A DNA stretch of 64,000 nucleotides from a bacterium UBP2_UBA5202 (GTDB taxonomy: Bacteria > Edwardsbacteria > AC1 > EtOH8). The notes below the pieces were generated by a model. The model worked only from the letters and a program-made list of their open reading frames with translations. It did no database searches and had not been told where the DNA came from. The stretch lies in assembly GCA_002412795.1 (NCBI GenBank), contig DHVS01000029.1, positions 77,761 through 141,760 of the forward strand, in the 5' to 3' direction. Shown here piece after piece: positions 54,062-62,870 of this stretch (positions are counted from its first letter, which is position 1; each line of letters starts with the position of its first letter). A program made the position numbers and the translations under genes.

Positions 54062-57010
54062 TTACCGGATCACCGTGAACCTTCTGGTGTAAGTATTATC
54101 CCCGGTTATCAGCCGGTAGACATAGACGCCCGAGGACACCTTCCTTCCGTTCTGGTCGCAGCCGTTCCATTTGACCTTATGGTTTCCGGCCGGAAGATTG
54201 CCGTTGACCAGGGACTTTACCCTCTGCCCCAGCACGTTGTATATCTCCAGGCTGGCCTTTTGATCCTTGGCCAAACCGAACCGGAACTCGGCCGAGTTCC
54301 TGACAGGGTTGGGGCTGGCCGGCGACAGGAAGAAACTGTTGTTTTGTGCGCCGGGATCACCTTCCACTCCAGTGGGTGTGGTGGTGAAGCTGAAGGAAAC
54401 CGGCAAACCTGCAATCTTGTTGCCCGCTGTATCCACTCCGGCCGTATCATAGATAGTATAAGTGGTGTTGATCTGGTAAAGTGTGTCCGGGGTAAGGGTC
54501 AGAGTGTCGGATGCGGCGTTCCAGCTCAAGGTGAATTCATGGTACGGGCTGGAATAGCCCATGAAACTTGACTGGTTTATCGGCTCTGAGAAAACGATGA
54601 TCACCGCCTGGTTCTGAGGTACATCTACGGCTCCATCGGCTGGATAGGTGTCGACGATATAAGGTTTGACCGTATCCCCGACTATTGTGGTGAAGCTGAA
54701 ACTGTCGGGAAGCACTACCAGCGGGTTTCCGCCCAGATCGTTCAGGGCGGTAAGCTTGATGGTATAAGAGGTGTTAACCGACATCGGGTCATGGGGCAGG
54801 AACAATGTATCCATTGATGAGCTCCAGGCCGGTTGCTCATTGGGGCTGGGTGTCATGCTGCCGACCAGGGACAGCGTGTCCATGGGTTCCGAGAAAGTGA
54901 TGTAGATCTGGGAATCCAGATCCACTTCGGTGGCGCCGCCGGCCGGATAGGTCGAAACAACGTATGGCTTTATCGTGTCCCCGATGATGGTGGTGAAGCT
55001 GAAGCTGTCCGGCAGCACTGCCAGCGGATTTCCGGCCAGGTCGGTGATGGCCGTCAGGCTTAGGATGTAGGTAGTGGCCGGTGACAGCAGGTCATGGGTC
55101 AGGGTCAGGGTGTCCATCGTCGGGTTCCAAACCACATGATTGCCCGCGCCCGGCTGCATGTCTCCGGCTAGGCTCAGTGTATCCATCGGCTCGGAAAAGG
55201 CCAGCCAAATCTGGGTGTCTAAAGCCACTCCCGTGGCGCCGTTGGCCGGATAGGTCCCGGTGATAACCGGCGGCTCTGCATCGCCTGCCAGGGAATATTT
55301 GCTCTTGGCCATGGTGAACATCGCCGGGAAGGGTTCCAACTCGTCCCCTTCGACCATTCCCCCGTCGTTGATCCCGTTGTATATTCTGGTGATCACCGGC
55401 AGGAAAGTCCAGGTACTGTCATCCTGGCCAACCGTCCCCATGACCATGGTGGATTCATCCTCCGCTTCGGTGAAAGAGGTGTTGAAATCTTCCGGCAGGT
55501 AATAAAGCTTAAGGCTGGCGGATTCGTAATCAGCCGCCGAATCAGGATGCCAGCCGATGGTCCACTGCCTCTGCATGGTCTCCTGGGGCACATAGGCTTC
55601 GGGGTGCACACCTTCCAGCGCCCGGCAACCCATTAAACCGGCCTTGGTGACGCCGGAGATGGATACTGTCGCCGGGGAGAAACCGTTGGCGGTGCCCACC
55701 ATAAAAGCGAGCTGCTGGGTCGCCCCCCACACTATCACCGGGCGCCCCATGAAACCGATCACGTATCCGTCTCCCGTGTTGTTGCCGAAACCGCCGAAGA
55801 CGCCCAAGGCATTATTCCCCGAGATGATCGGGGCGTAGGCCTCCACATCATTCACATACCGGGTGCTGTCCAGGGTTATCTCGTGGTAGACGGTCAGGTT
55901 AGTAGTCATATTGTCACTTTGGTATGGAAACTCATAGCCGGTGGTGCAGGGAGCGGAGCCGGAATAGATGAGATTGAACGTGTCGGTGAATATAGGCTTG
56001 TTGGCCAATGTCCCCAGCACCCGGTCGATGGTGGAGTTTTTTTGCATCTTGATATTTTGGCACCCGGCGACAATTCCATCGGTCAACTTAAATTTTCCGG
56101 CTATTGCCAGCGGGAATTCAAACAACAAGGTGTCGGTTTTGGCGCAATTCAGGGAATCCAGAAACACCAGCGTGTCGGTGTTGGCAAAGCTAATCCGTCC
56201 CCCGGAATATATGTTGAACACCTCGCTGCCGGTGCCGTTGGCCATAATGGAGTCACCGGCCGAGAGCATCCCCGAAATGTTTACCGTGGAGGTGTTTCCA
56301 GTGGTAACCGAGACGTTGAAATTGGAACCGTTGTACATGATCATATTGCCGTTAATATTCACCACGGCGTCACCCATGCCGGAAGTAGCTGTGGCGCCGT
56401 TGGTCCCGTAGGCGAAAAACGAACCCAAAGCAAAGTTCAGAGTTTTACCCGCATTGATGGTGAAGAAAGTGTTGGCCTTGCCGTTGGCATAAAGAGCCGA
56501 ACCCGGATAGTGCAGGTTGACATCGGTGTCAAATATAATGCCGTAATTGCCTGAACCGTTGGGCCTGACCCTATTTAACTCGGTAATCCCAGTACCCTGA
56601 ATGGTTAGATCATTGGTAAATCCGAAATTCACAGAAATAGGGTCAAGCACCGAAGCTCCAAAAAGGCCGTGGTTGATCAGAGTGCTACCATAGACGTTGA
56701 TGTAAATTGGGCTTGCCGGAGCGGCGCTAGTGGTTATCAGCTTTGCACCGGCTGCTATTGTAAGGTTATTGCAATTTTTCCCGCTGGCGTCCACTCTTAC
56801 AGAATCTCCGGTTTTAATGGTGACATTATTGGTTGAAGCAGGGACAACGCTGGCAGCCACCCAGTTGGCGCCGTCATATGTTTCCCAAATCGCTGCCGTA
56901 CCCCAGTTGCCGCTGGCGGCCGAACGGTAGTCGCCGGCGGATTGGGCCCATAGCATGGCAGGCAAAGATACTGCAAGCAGGGTCAGAATAAATAGACATT
57001 TTTTAAACAT
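54062..57010 (-). CDS. Surface protein with three Big_5 repeats and T9SS sorting domain
   Basis: A 982-residue secreted protein. The signal peptide (CLFILTLLAVSLPAMLWAQ) is followed by an opening (GDYRSAASGNWGTAAIWETY) common at the N-terminus of FCB surface proteins that carry parallel-beta or Ig-like modules. Residues about 40-575 are beta-rich with no named domain. Three consecutive Big_5 Ig-like repeats occupy about 580-880, each with YPA[NGD]GA, FSEP and DTL[FT]L motifs; the first two are nearly identical over long stretches, showing recent duplication. The last 85 residues (ASPNPVRNSA, IYNVLGQRVKSL, KWNGCDQNGRKV) are a type A sorting domain. Likely an adhesin or structural surface protein exported by T9SS. 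Confidence 0.85.
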   Translation of the reverse strand: MFKKCLFILTLLAVSLPAMLWAQSAGDYRSAASGNWGTAAIWETYDGANWVAASVVPASTNNVTIKTGDSVRVDASGKNCNNLTIAAGAKLITTSAAPASPIYINVYGSTLINHGLFGASVLDPISVNFGFTNDLTIQGTGITELNRVRPNGSGNYGIIFDTDVNLHYPGSALYANGKANTFFTINAGKTLNFALGSFFAYGTNGATATSGMGDAVVNINGNMIMYNGSNFNVSVTTGNTSTVNISGMLSAGDSIMANGTGSEVFNIYSGGRISFANTDTLVFLDSLNCAKTDTLLFEFPLAIAGKFKLTDGIVAGCQNIKMQKNSTIDRVLGTLANKPIFTDTFNLIYSGSAPCTTGYEFPYQSDNMTTNLTVYHEITLDSTRYVNDVEAYAPIISGNNALGVFGGFGNNTGDGYVIGFMGRPVIVWGATQQLAFMVGTANGFSPATVSISGVTKAGLMGCRALEGVHPEAYVPQETMQRQWTIGWHPDSAADYESASLKLYYLPEDFNTSFTEAEDESTMVMGTVGQDDSTWTFLPVITRIYNGINDGGMVEGDELEPFPAMFTMAKSKYSLAGDAEPPVITGTYPANGATGVALDTQIWLAFSEPMDTLSLAGDMQPGAGNHVVWNPTMDTLTLTHDLLSPATTYILSLTAITDLAGNPLAVLPDSFSFTTIIGDTIKPYVVSTYPAGGATEVDLDSQIYITFSEPMDTLSLVGSMTPSPNEQPAWSSSMDTLFLPHDPMSVNTSYTIKLTALNDLGGNPLVVLPDSFSFTTIVGDTVKPYIVDTYPADGAVDVPQNQAVIIVFSEPINQSSFMGYSSPYHEFTLSWNAASDTLTLTPDTLYQINTTYTIYDTAGVDTAGNKIAGLPVSFSFTTTPTGVEGDPGAQNNSFFLSPASPNPVRNSAEFRFGLAKDQKASLEIYNVLGQRVKSLVNGNLPAGNHKVKWNGCDQNGRKVSSGVYVYRLITGDNTYTRRFTVIR

Positions 57011-57042
57011 TTCGGTCTCCTTTTATCTTTAAATTTATCTTT

Positions 57043-57072
57043 ATATTACATCAGTTAGCTGGGAAATGTCAA
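57043..57072 (-). promoter_or_regulatory. Promoter of the Big_5 surface-protein gene
   Basis: Minus strand TTGACA (57072-57067) and TAATAT (57048-57043), 18-base spacer; an AAGGAG site precedes the ATG at 57010. Confidence 0.6.
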
Positions 57073-57088
57073 GGTATTTAAGAAAAAA

Positions 57089-59080
57089 TCACTGGTTTAT
57101 TTTCATTCTGTAGCTCTTGGGCCCGCCCGGGGTGAACATCCTCAGGCGGTCGATGTTTTCCATCGCGATTTGATTTACCGGATCAAGTTCCAAAGCTTTC
57201 TTAAAGGCAGTAATGGCATCCTCCACTCTGTTCAGTCCGGTATATACTCCGCCCAGTCCGATATAGATCATAGGATGGCGGTCGTCATAACCCAGGGCCT
57301 TGATAAAATACGGCAACGCCTCAGAATATTGCATATGCTTGGACAGGTAGAGGCCCCGGTGGTAAAGCATTTTGGGGTATGTCTTATACAGCAGACGTTC
57401 CCGGTCCGACAATTCCAAAGTATCTTCAGCCTTTGCCTTTTGGCAGAATAAAGTGTCGGCTTCAAAACCGGCCGCGATTCCCGGCAGGGTGATCCGGAAT
57501 AAAAGACCTTCGGGGACCCGTTCATGGTTCGGGGCCAGGGACTGGTAATCTCCCCCAAGGTCGGCCCGGGTCAGATAGGCCGGCATATCGTAGTAATTCC
57601 TCAGCGCCAGGGCGTTGAGCAGGTTAACATACCGGGACTGGATCTCCGCCGGATCATAAGTTCTGCCATTTTCAAAAAGAAACAATTGCGGCAGGAAGGC
57701 TTCAATCTCCGGCCGGCAGGACTCATAAAACCCGGGATACTGTTTTTGCAGATAGCGGTAATACCAGCTGCGTCGCAGCAGCTCCTTGTCAATGATCACC
57801 ACATCGGACCGGAGGCCCTGCTGGTGACGCAGATACAGGCAAGGAGCGTAAACATCCCAGTTGTCGGTCAGTATCACGGCATTGGGCCCGGCGGAAAGTA
57901 GTATATCGTTGGCGAATTCAACAGTGAAGTGATCCTGGCTTCGGTCTGCCTGCCTCCAATTGACTGCGGGCACAAGCAGGGATACTGTCAATACGGCCCA
58001 GCAGAACACATTCGCACTTTTGGGGTTGATCCTGGCAGAGACCATCTCTGACAAAGCATGCAAACCGAAGGCGGCAGTGATACTCAGTACAGCCAGGGCC
58101 GGCAGAAAATAAGCGGCGATGTCCGGTATGCTGTAATTGATCCCGTAAAGGACCGAAGCCAGGATGATCGCCGCCAAGGCCGCCAGCCATCGTTTGTTCT
58201 TCAGGAACAGCCACACAAATCCTGGGACTGCCAGCCAGCTGAAGTATTCCCAGGGATGGACAAGGGCAATTTTCAGGAAACGGATGACATTATGCCAAAG
58301 TTCAGTCAGAGAATTATTGAACATCCATACCCGGTACTGCCGGCCGGTGACATGGCCCAGGAATCTTGGCCAGTTTGAAGGGTCCCCCCAGTTAAAAAGC
58401 GGGTCATTAAGGGAACGCAAAGGCAGGTACAGATAGACCGAAAGGCCCAGCAAAAAGAGACAGACCAGCAGCAATATTTTTCTCCAGCTGGTGACGATGG
58501 ATTTATCAAATACTATTATCAGGACTCCGGGCAAGTACCACAGCAGGCTCAAATGGTTTCCCATACCCAGCCCGGCTGTGAATGCTGTCAGCGCCAGTAT
58601 TTTGAAGTCATTCTCTTTCCGGTATCTCAGCGACAGCCAGATCAGCAACATCCCCAGCAAGGAAGTCAGTCCGTAGACCTCCATCACCGTAGCCTGATCC
58701 CAGACCACCGGAGAAAAGGCCCAGAGAAAACTTCCGGCGATCGACAATAAAGGCCGAACCTCCAACTTCATCAGTGTCAAGAATAAAAGCGCGGCAGAGC
58801 AGGCGCCAACCAAAGCGGAAAAAATGTTCAGCCTGAAGGCCAGGTCACCCCAGAACATCAGGGTGACCCATATTTTCCCCAATAAAGTGAAAAGCGGGTA
58901 TCCGGTGGGATGGGCTATTCCCAAAGTATTCACCGCCAGGGAAAGTTCGCCGGAATCGATCGGTCCGATGGTGGGGGCAGCCGTCAGGACATAGGCTGCC
59001 AGTGTAATAAAAAAGACGAGCCGCGCCCCCAGACGGGGATGAAAGCTCGCCGTTCTTAAGTTGGTTATGATTCTGTTCAT
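57089..59080 (-). CDS. DUF2723 multi-pass membrane protein with C-terminal TPRs
   Basis: A 663-residue protein with the DUF2723 signature at its start (FFITLAAYVLTAAPTIGPIDSGEL, then GIAHPTGYPLFTLLG), about ten membrane helices to residue 430, a soluble middle region and C-terminal TPRs (LYLSKHMQYSEALPYFIKAL, GLNRVEDAITAFKKALEL). DUF2723 proteins resemble PMT/GT-C glycosyltransferases: the acidic residue in the first extracytoplasmic loop (here IDSGE) is where GT-C enzymes have catalytic Asp. Likely transfers sugars from a lipid donor in the envelope, but this is inferred from the family. It follows tRNA-Arg by 15 bases on the same strand. Confidence 0.85.
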   Translation of the reverse strand: MNRIITNLRTASFHPRLGARLVFFITLAAYVLTAAPTIGPIDSGELSLAVNTLGIAHPTGYPLFTLLGKIWVTLMFWGDLAFRLNIFSALVGACSAALLFLTLMKLEVRPLLSIAGSFLWAFSPVVWDQATVMEVYGLTSLLGMLLIWLSLRYRKENDFKILALTAFTAGLGMGNHLSLLWYLPGVLIIVFDKSIVTSWRKILLLVCLFLLGLSVYLYLPLRSLNDPLFNWGDPSNWPRFLGHVTGRQYRVWMFNNSLTELWHNVIRFLKIALVHPWEYFSWLAVPGFVWLFLKNKRWLAALAAIILASVLYGINYSIPDIAAYFLPALAVLSITAAFGLHALSEMVSARINPKSANVFCWAVLTVSLLVPAVNWRQADRSQDHFTVEFANDILLSAGPNAVILTDNWDVYAPCLYLRHQQGLRSDVVIIDKELLRRSWYYRYLQKQYPGFYESCRPEIEAFLPQLFLFENGRTYDPAEIQSRYVNLLNALALRNYYDMPAYLTRADLGGDYQSLAPNHERVPEGLLFRITLPGIAAGFEADTLFCQKAKAEDTLELSDRERLLYKTYPKMLYHRGLYLSKHMQYSEALPYFIKALGYDDRHPMIYIGLGGVYTGLNRVEDAITAFKKALELDPVNQIAMENIDRLRMFTPGGPKSYRMKINQ

Positions 59081-59095
59081 ACTATGCTGGTTTTA

Positions 59096-59172
59096 TGGTG
59101 CGCCTGACACGACTTGAACGTGTAACCTGCGGCTTCGGAGGCCGACGCTCTATCCAATTGAGCTACAGGCGC
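59096..59172 (-). tRNA. tRNA-Arg (anticodon CCG)
   Basis: Reads 59172 to 59096. Acceptor GCGCCTG/CAGGCGC, D-stem GCTC/GAGC, anticodon loop CTCCGAA (anticodon CCG, reads CGG) on stem TCGGC/GCCGC with a T-C mismatch at the base (27-43), T-stem ACACG/CGTGT, discriminator A, encoded CCA at 59098-59096. Confidence 0.93.
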
Positions 59173-59224
59173 ATTTTCTTTGCTTTTATTTGTATCCGAC
59201 AGGTTTGTGTTCCTGTAAACTGTA

Positions 59225-59254
59225 ATTATAACTTTACCGGTCGCCTAAAGTCAA
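59225..59254 (-). promoter_or_regulatory. Promoter of tRNA-Arg and probably the DUF2723 gene
   Basis: Minus strand TTGACT (59254-59249) and TATAAT (59230-59225), 18-base spacer. A small hairpin ACAGG/CCTGT (59199-59216) lies in the leader before the tRNA. Confidence 0.75.
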
Positions 59255-59262
59255 GAGTTTAA

Positions 59263-60651
59263 TCACAACTCCATGCTTTGGCCGGTGACTGGAACTTCCA
59301 CCTTGTAATTCAAGTCTTTCAGTCCCTGGGCAAAGGTCAGGGATTGTTTCTCCTCGCCGTGGACCAAAATGATCTGTCCGAAGCCGTTCTTGGCCTGTTG
59401 AACGAAGCCCAGCAGTTCATTTTTGTCGGCGTGGGCCGAAAACCCGTTCAGCACCTCCACCTGGGCTTTTACCTGGTGCTCCTCGCCGAATATCCTGACC
59501 GAGGGCCATTTGTCCACCAATTTCTTGCCCAGGGTACCCTCGGCCTGAAAGCCCACGATCAGCACCGCGTTCCTGGGATCCCCCACCGAGTTGCGCAAAT
59601 GGTGCAGTATGCGACCGGCTTCGCACATTCCCGAGGCCGAGATGATTATGGCCGGCTCCTTCAAAAAGTTCAGTTTCTTGGAATCCTCGGCATTGGTGAC
59701 GTAGGTCAGCCGTCCGAAGCCGAAGGGATCGTCGTGATTGGTGATCATGGCCCTGGTCTCGGCGTCAAAGCACTCGGGGTGCAGCTTGAAGATGCCGGTG
59801 ACGTTGGTCGAAAGCGGGCTGTCCACATAGATCTGGACCCGGGGCAGGGTGCCGGCCTCGAACATCTTGTTCATTTCGTAGACTATCTCCTGGGTCCGTC
59901 CCACCGAAAAGGCCGGGATGATCACCTTGCCCTTCCTCTGGCAGACCTGGCGCACCAGTTCCTGCAGTTTTTGGGTGCTCTGTTCGATCGGGTTATGCAG
60001 ACGGTCGCCGTAGGTGCTTTCCATCATCAGGTAATCGGCCCCTTCCGGCTGGTAGGGGTCGCGGATGATGGGCAGGCCCTTGCGCCCCAGGTCACCGGTA
60101 AAGAAAAATCTTTTGGTCTTTCCGTTCTCTCTCAATTCCAAGTCCACCATGGCCGAGCCCAGGATGTGCCCGGCATCGTGAAACACCGCCTTGACCCCAG
60201 GCATGGGGCTGAAGGGCCTTTCGTAGGAATAGCTGACAAAGGAATCCAGCGCTTTTTCGGCGTCGGACATGGTATAAAGCGGCAGTTTTGGGGGGAGACC
60301 CTGCTGCTTCCTTTTTTTGCTGACGAAGACGGCGTCCGATTCCTGGATATGGGCCGAGTCGCGGAGCATCAGACCCAGCAGGTCCCGGGTGGCCGATGTC
60401 ATGGAGACGTCTCCGGCAAAGCCATGCTTGACCAGGGTCGGGATGTTGCCGCTGTGGTCCAGATGGGCGTGGGAAAGGATCATGGCGTCGATCTGGGCGG
60501 GGTCGAAGGGCAGCTTCTGGTTACGCTGCTCGCTCTCTTCCCTTCGTCCCTGATGTATCCCGCATTCCAGCAGAAGTTTTTTGCCGCCCACCTCTATCAC
60601 ATACATCGAGCCGGTGACGGTGCGGGCCGCCCCGTAAAAAGTGATCTTCAT
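59263..60651 (-). CDS. Metallo-beta-lactamase/beta-CASP RNA-processing nuclease
   Basis: A 462-residue beta-CASP ribonuclease family protein. Near residues 1-35: TFYGAARTVTGSMYVIEVGG and LLLECGIHQGRRE. Motif 2 HAHLDHSG starts at residue 61, a later motif has the HILGSAMVDL histidine, and beta-CASP motifs include STYGDRLHN, IIPAFSVGRTQEIVYE and SASGMCEAGRILHHL. A C-terminal RMMBL-like end has NGFSAHADKNELLGFV. The family includes RNases that mature or decay RNA in the cytoplasm. The start at 60651 is favoured; the frame is open upstream to a TTG at 60768, but that stretch overlaps a plus-strand promoter and has no family similarity. Confidence 0.9.
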   Translation of the reverse strand: MKITFYGAARTVTGSMYVIEVGGKKLLLECGIHQGRREESEQRNQKLPFDPAQIDAMILSHAHLDHSGNIPTLVKHGFAGDVSMTSATRDLLGLMLRDSAHIQESDAVFVSKKRKQQGLPPKLPLYTMSDAEKALDSFVSYSYERPFSPMPGVKAVFHDAGHILGSAMVDLELRENGKTKRFFFTGDLGRKGLPIIRDPYQPEGADYLMMESTYGDRLHNPIEQSTQKLQELVRQVCQRKGKVIIPAFSVGRTQEIVYEMNKMFEAGTLPRVQIYVDSPLSTNVTGIFKLHPECFDAETRAMITNHDDPFGFGRLTYVTNAEDSKKLNFLKEPAIIISASGMCEAGRILHHLRNSVGDPRNAVLIVGFQAEGTLGKKLVDKWPSVRIFGEEHQVKAQVEVLNGFSAHADKNELLGFVQQAKNGFGQIILVHGEEKQSLTFAQGLKDLNYKVEVPVTGQSMEL

Positions 60652-60739
60652 TTTCTTCCATATCAATTTGTAATTCAACTCCCAGTAATTATACACTCTT
60701 ATGGCGGTTATTTCAAATGTTTTTATGGCAATCATGCGC

Positions 60740-60769
60740 TTGACAGCTATGAATGGTTTTTGATACAAT
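60740..60769 (+). promoter_or_regulatory. Promoter reading towards the DUF3467 gene
   Basis: TTGACA (60740-60745) and TACAAT (60764-60769), 18-base spacer. Predicted start near 60777 gives a leader of about 170 nt that contains repeat copy B. Confidence 0.65.
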
Positions 60770-60798
60770 GGAAGCAGGAATTAGTGCTCTTACAAAAC

Positions 60799-60898
60799 TT
60801 ACCACAGAAACACTGAAACTATGGAAACACAGAATTGTATCAACCAAAACTAACAAAAGCACGGCCGTTCTTTCATAAAATCCGTGTTTCAGTGGTAA
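60799..60898. repeat. Semi-palindromic intergenic repeat, copy B
   Basis: TTACCACAGAAACAC (60799-60813) faces GTGTTTCAGTGGTAA (60884-60898) with one mismatch. A perfect 9-bp pair CACTGAAAC (60811-60819) / GTTTCAGTG (60886-60894) lies in the alternative register. Right end AGTGGTAAAGGTT resembles copies A and C. Confidence 0.6.
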
Positions 60899-60948
60899 AG
60901 GTTAACTTTGATAATTCATAATCAACTACATTATTAAACGAGGACAAA

Positions 60949-61257
60949 ATGGAAAACAACCCCCATCCCCAGCAGGTCAACATAGAGATAAATGAAAAAG
61001 AGGCAGAGGGCATTTACTCCAACCTGGCCTTCATCTCCCACTCCCCATCGGAATTCGTGCTGGATTTCGCCCGGCTGCTGCCCGGCATTCCCAAGGCCAA
61101 GGTCTATGCCAGGATCGTGACCACCCCCCAGCATGTCAAATCCTTCATGGGGGCGCTGGAGGAGAACATCAAGAAATACGAGGCCCAGTTCGGGGCCATC
61201 AAGACCTTTGCCTCCGAGGGCAAGGAGATCGGCTTCAAGGTCGGGGACAAGTCATAA
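60949..61257 (+). CDS. DUF3467 protein
   Basis: A 102-residue protein matching DUF3467 by its motifs: EAEGIYSNLAFISHSPSEFV, LDFARLLPG, KVYARIVTTPQHVKSF and ALEENIKKYEAQFG. The family is small, cytoplasmic and widespread, with no established activity. It stands alone on the plus strand between two minus-strand blocks, downstream of its own promoter (60740-60769) and followed by a terminator at 61426-61460. The first residues (MENNPHPQQVNIEINEKEAE) are typical of the family, supporting the ATG at 60949. Confidence 0.88.
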   Translation: MENNPHPQQVNIEINEKEAEGIYSNLAFISHSPSEFVLDFARLLPGIPKAKVYARIVTTPQHVKSFMGALEENIKKYEAQFGAIKTFASEGKEIGFKVGDKS

Positions 61258-61425
61258 ACCGAAACAGACAGGAGTGCCTTCGCTGAAGCTTGCGCCACCG
61301 CTGTAGCTAAGGCGCACGCGGTAGTAAATATAATAGCGTAAGCGGTTAGCACTTGAAGATGGCAAGCAGGAAGCGTAAGCGAATTTACATAATTTTCGGG
61401 ATTTCATAATTCATCTGCTGTAACT

Positions 61426-61460
61426 AAAAAACCGCCAGATAATATATCGGGCGGTTTTTT
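61426..61460. terminator. Terminator after the DUF3467 gene
   Basis: AAAAAACCGCC (61426-61436) / GGCGGTTTTTT (61450-61460), 11-bp stem, symmetric A/T runs; serves the plus-strand gene and possibly the tRNA on the minus strand. Confidence 0.8.
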
Positions 61461-61468
61461 CTATTCCA

Positions 61469-61543
61469 TGGAGCGGGTGATGGGAATCGAACCCACAATA
61501 TTCAGCTTGGGAAGCTGACGTTCTACCACTGAACTACACCCGC
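61469..61543 (-). tRNA. tRNA-Gly (anticodon CCC)
   Basis: Reads 61543 to 61469. Acceptor GCGGGTG/CACCCGC, D-stem GTTC/GAAC, anticodon stem TCAGC/GCTGA around TTCCCAA (anticodon CCC, reads GGG), T-loop TTCGATT, discriminator T, encoded CCA at 61471-61469. Confidence 0.95.
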
Positions 61544-61553
61544 AACAATGATG

Positions 61554-61582
61554 ATTTTACAAGATTTGGGGAAATTTGTCAA
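61554..61582 (-). promoter_or_regulatory. tRNA-Gly promoter
   Basis: Minus strand TTGACA (61582-61577) and TAAAAT (61559-61554), 17-base spacer, ending about 11 bases before the tRNA. Confidence 0.8.
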
Positions 61583-61603
61583 TCCTTTGGCTGTCCGGGG
61601 AGG

Positions 61604-62857
61604 CTATTGTTTCAGTAATTCTTCTATCTCCTTGACCAAAAGCTGGTCCAGGTTATCCCGATAGCCGATGTGGCGGTATTTGATGGTACCCATCTTGTCT
61701 ATGACAAAAGTTGTGGGGATCCCGGTTATCTGGTAGACCTTGTCAATGCCGTTGCCCATCATCCCCCCCATCAGGACCGGGAATCCATAGCCCTTTTGGT
61801 TCCAGAACGATCTCACTATGTCTTTTTTGTCGGTCCCCTCAAGGTTCACGGCGAAAAACAAGACGCCTTTGTCCTGGCTGTCCAGAAAGGCCTTGTCCAC
61901 CAAGGGCAGGCTCAGCTTGCAGGGCTGGCACCAGGTGGCCCAGAAATCCAGCACCACCACCTTGCCCCGGTGATCCGAAAGCTTGTGCATTGCGCCATCC
62001 AGATCGGGCAGGCTGAACTCCGGAGCCGGCCGGCCGACAGCCGATGCGGCCGAGGTTGAATCAGCCTTGATATCCTCCGCTGTTTTTTTATCCCGGGCCT
62101 TGGTCAAAAGGTCTTCCATGCCCTTTTTGCTCTTATACCGGGCCAGATAGACCATTTCAAAATCAGCTTTGGCCTGCTTGGGATCCTCCACCTGACCGGC
62201 CAGGCAACCGGCCAGATGAGTTATGGCTGAATCAAGCTGTCCGGTCTGGTAATAAGCCAGGCCGAGATGATGTTCAATGGTTGGTTCCGGAATGTGTTTG
62301 AAGGCTTCCTGAAGTTGCTCCAAAGCATTGTAATAATTCCCTTTTTGGTAATAAACCCAACCGTAGGTGTCCAAATAATTGCCGATGGTCCGTTTTGTAT
62401 CGTCTTCCCAATTATCCTTGGAGATGTCCCAGGGTTTGGTTTTGAAGCCCTCCCGGGCCAAATCTATCGATCTTTTGGAATAGGCCTCGGCTGAATCCAG
62501 ATCGGTCTTGCTTTTAGCCAATTCGTAGGCCAGGTTGTTCAGTAGATTATGGTCTTTGGGATCGATCGCTATGGCAGACTTGAAACTTTCGGCCATCTCC
62601 GGTCCCTGGCCCAGCTGGGAATGGTTCTGGGCGATGATGACATACAAACCTTTTTGGACATTCTTGTCCAGCCAAGTGGTGTTCTTCAGGAATCCCTTGG
62701 CCAATTCTATCCGCTTGACCGGGTCGTCTTCGGCCTCCAGCTGTTCCGACATCTTCATCAGTTTGCTCTGGCGGCTAAACCAGATCATTGATGAGCCGAT
62801 GACGGCGGCCAGGCTCAATGCCATCAGCAGTTTCAACAGGAAAGGAACTTGCTTCAT
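61604..62857 (-). CDS. Membrane-anchored TPR protein with C-terminal TlpA-like thioredoxin domain
   Basis: A 417-residue protein: an N-terminal membrane helix (LLMALSLAAVIGSSMIWF), a TPR-rich middle (about 60-270: AIDPKDHNLLNNLAYELAKS, KGNYYNALEQLQEAFKHI, TGQLDSAITHLAGCLAG) and a C-terminal thioredoxin-like domain (about 285-417). That domain has PAPEFSLPDLDG, the redox motif WCQPC in FWATWCQPCK (near 309), and GIPTTFVIDKMG with the cis-Pro. TlpA/ResA-like redoxins reduce disulfides of envelope or cytochrome proteins outside the cytoplasm. AAGGAG precedes the ATG. Repeat copy C lies between this gene and pyrG. Confidence 0.85.
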   Translation of the reverse strand: MKQVPFLLKLLMALSLAAVIGSSMIWFSRQSKLMKMSEQLEAEDDPVKRIELAKGFLKNTTWLDKNVQKGLYVIIAQNHSQLGQGPEMAESFKSAIAIDPKDHNLLNNLAYELAKSKTDLDSAEAYSKRSIDLAREGFKTKPWDISKDNWEDDTKRTIGNYLDTYGWVYYQKGNYYNALEQLQEAFKHIPEPTIEHHLGLAYYQTGQLDSAITHLAGCLAGQVEDPKQAKADFEMVYLARYKSKKGMEDLLTKARDKKTAEDIKADSTSAASAVGRPAPEFSLPDLDGAMHKLSDHRGKVVVLDFWATWCQPCKLSLPLVDKAFLDSQDKGVLFFAVNLEGTDKKDIVRSFWNQKGYGFPVLMGGMMGNGIDKVYQITGIPTTFVIDKMGTIKYRHIGYRDNLDQLLVKEIEELLKQ

Positions 62858-62870
62858 TTTTTCTCCTTAC

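Noticed and set aside
59278..60816. 512-codon open frame on the plus strand opposite the beta-CASP nuclease
   Set aside because: Its length comes from the GC-rich third positions of the real gene; it has no domain, and the minus-strand frame contains a full catalytic motif set.
61270..61381. Repeated GCGTAAGCG words near the tRNA-Gly gene
   Set aside because: Two 10-base direct copies (61335 and 61372) are too short and few to call a repeat array; no CRISPR-like spacing or protein is present.
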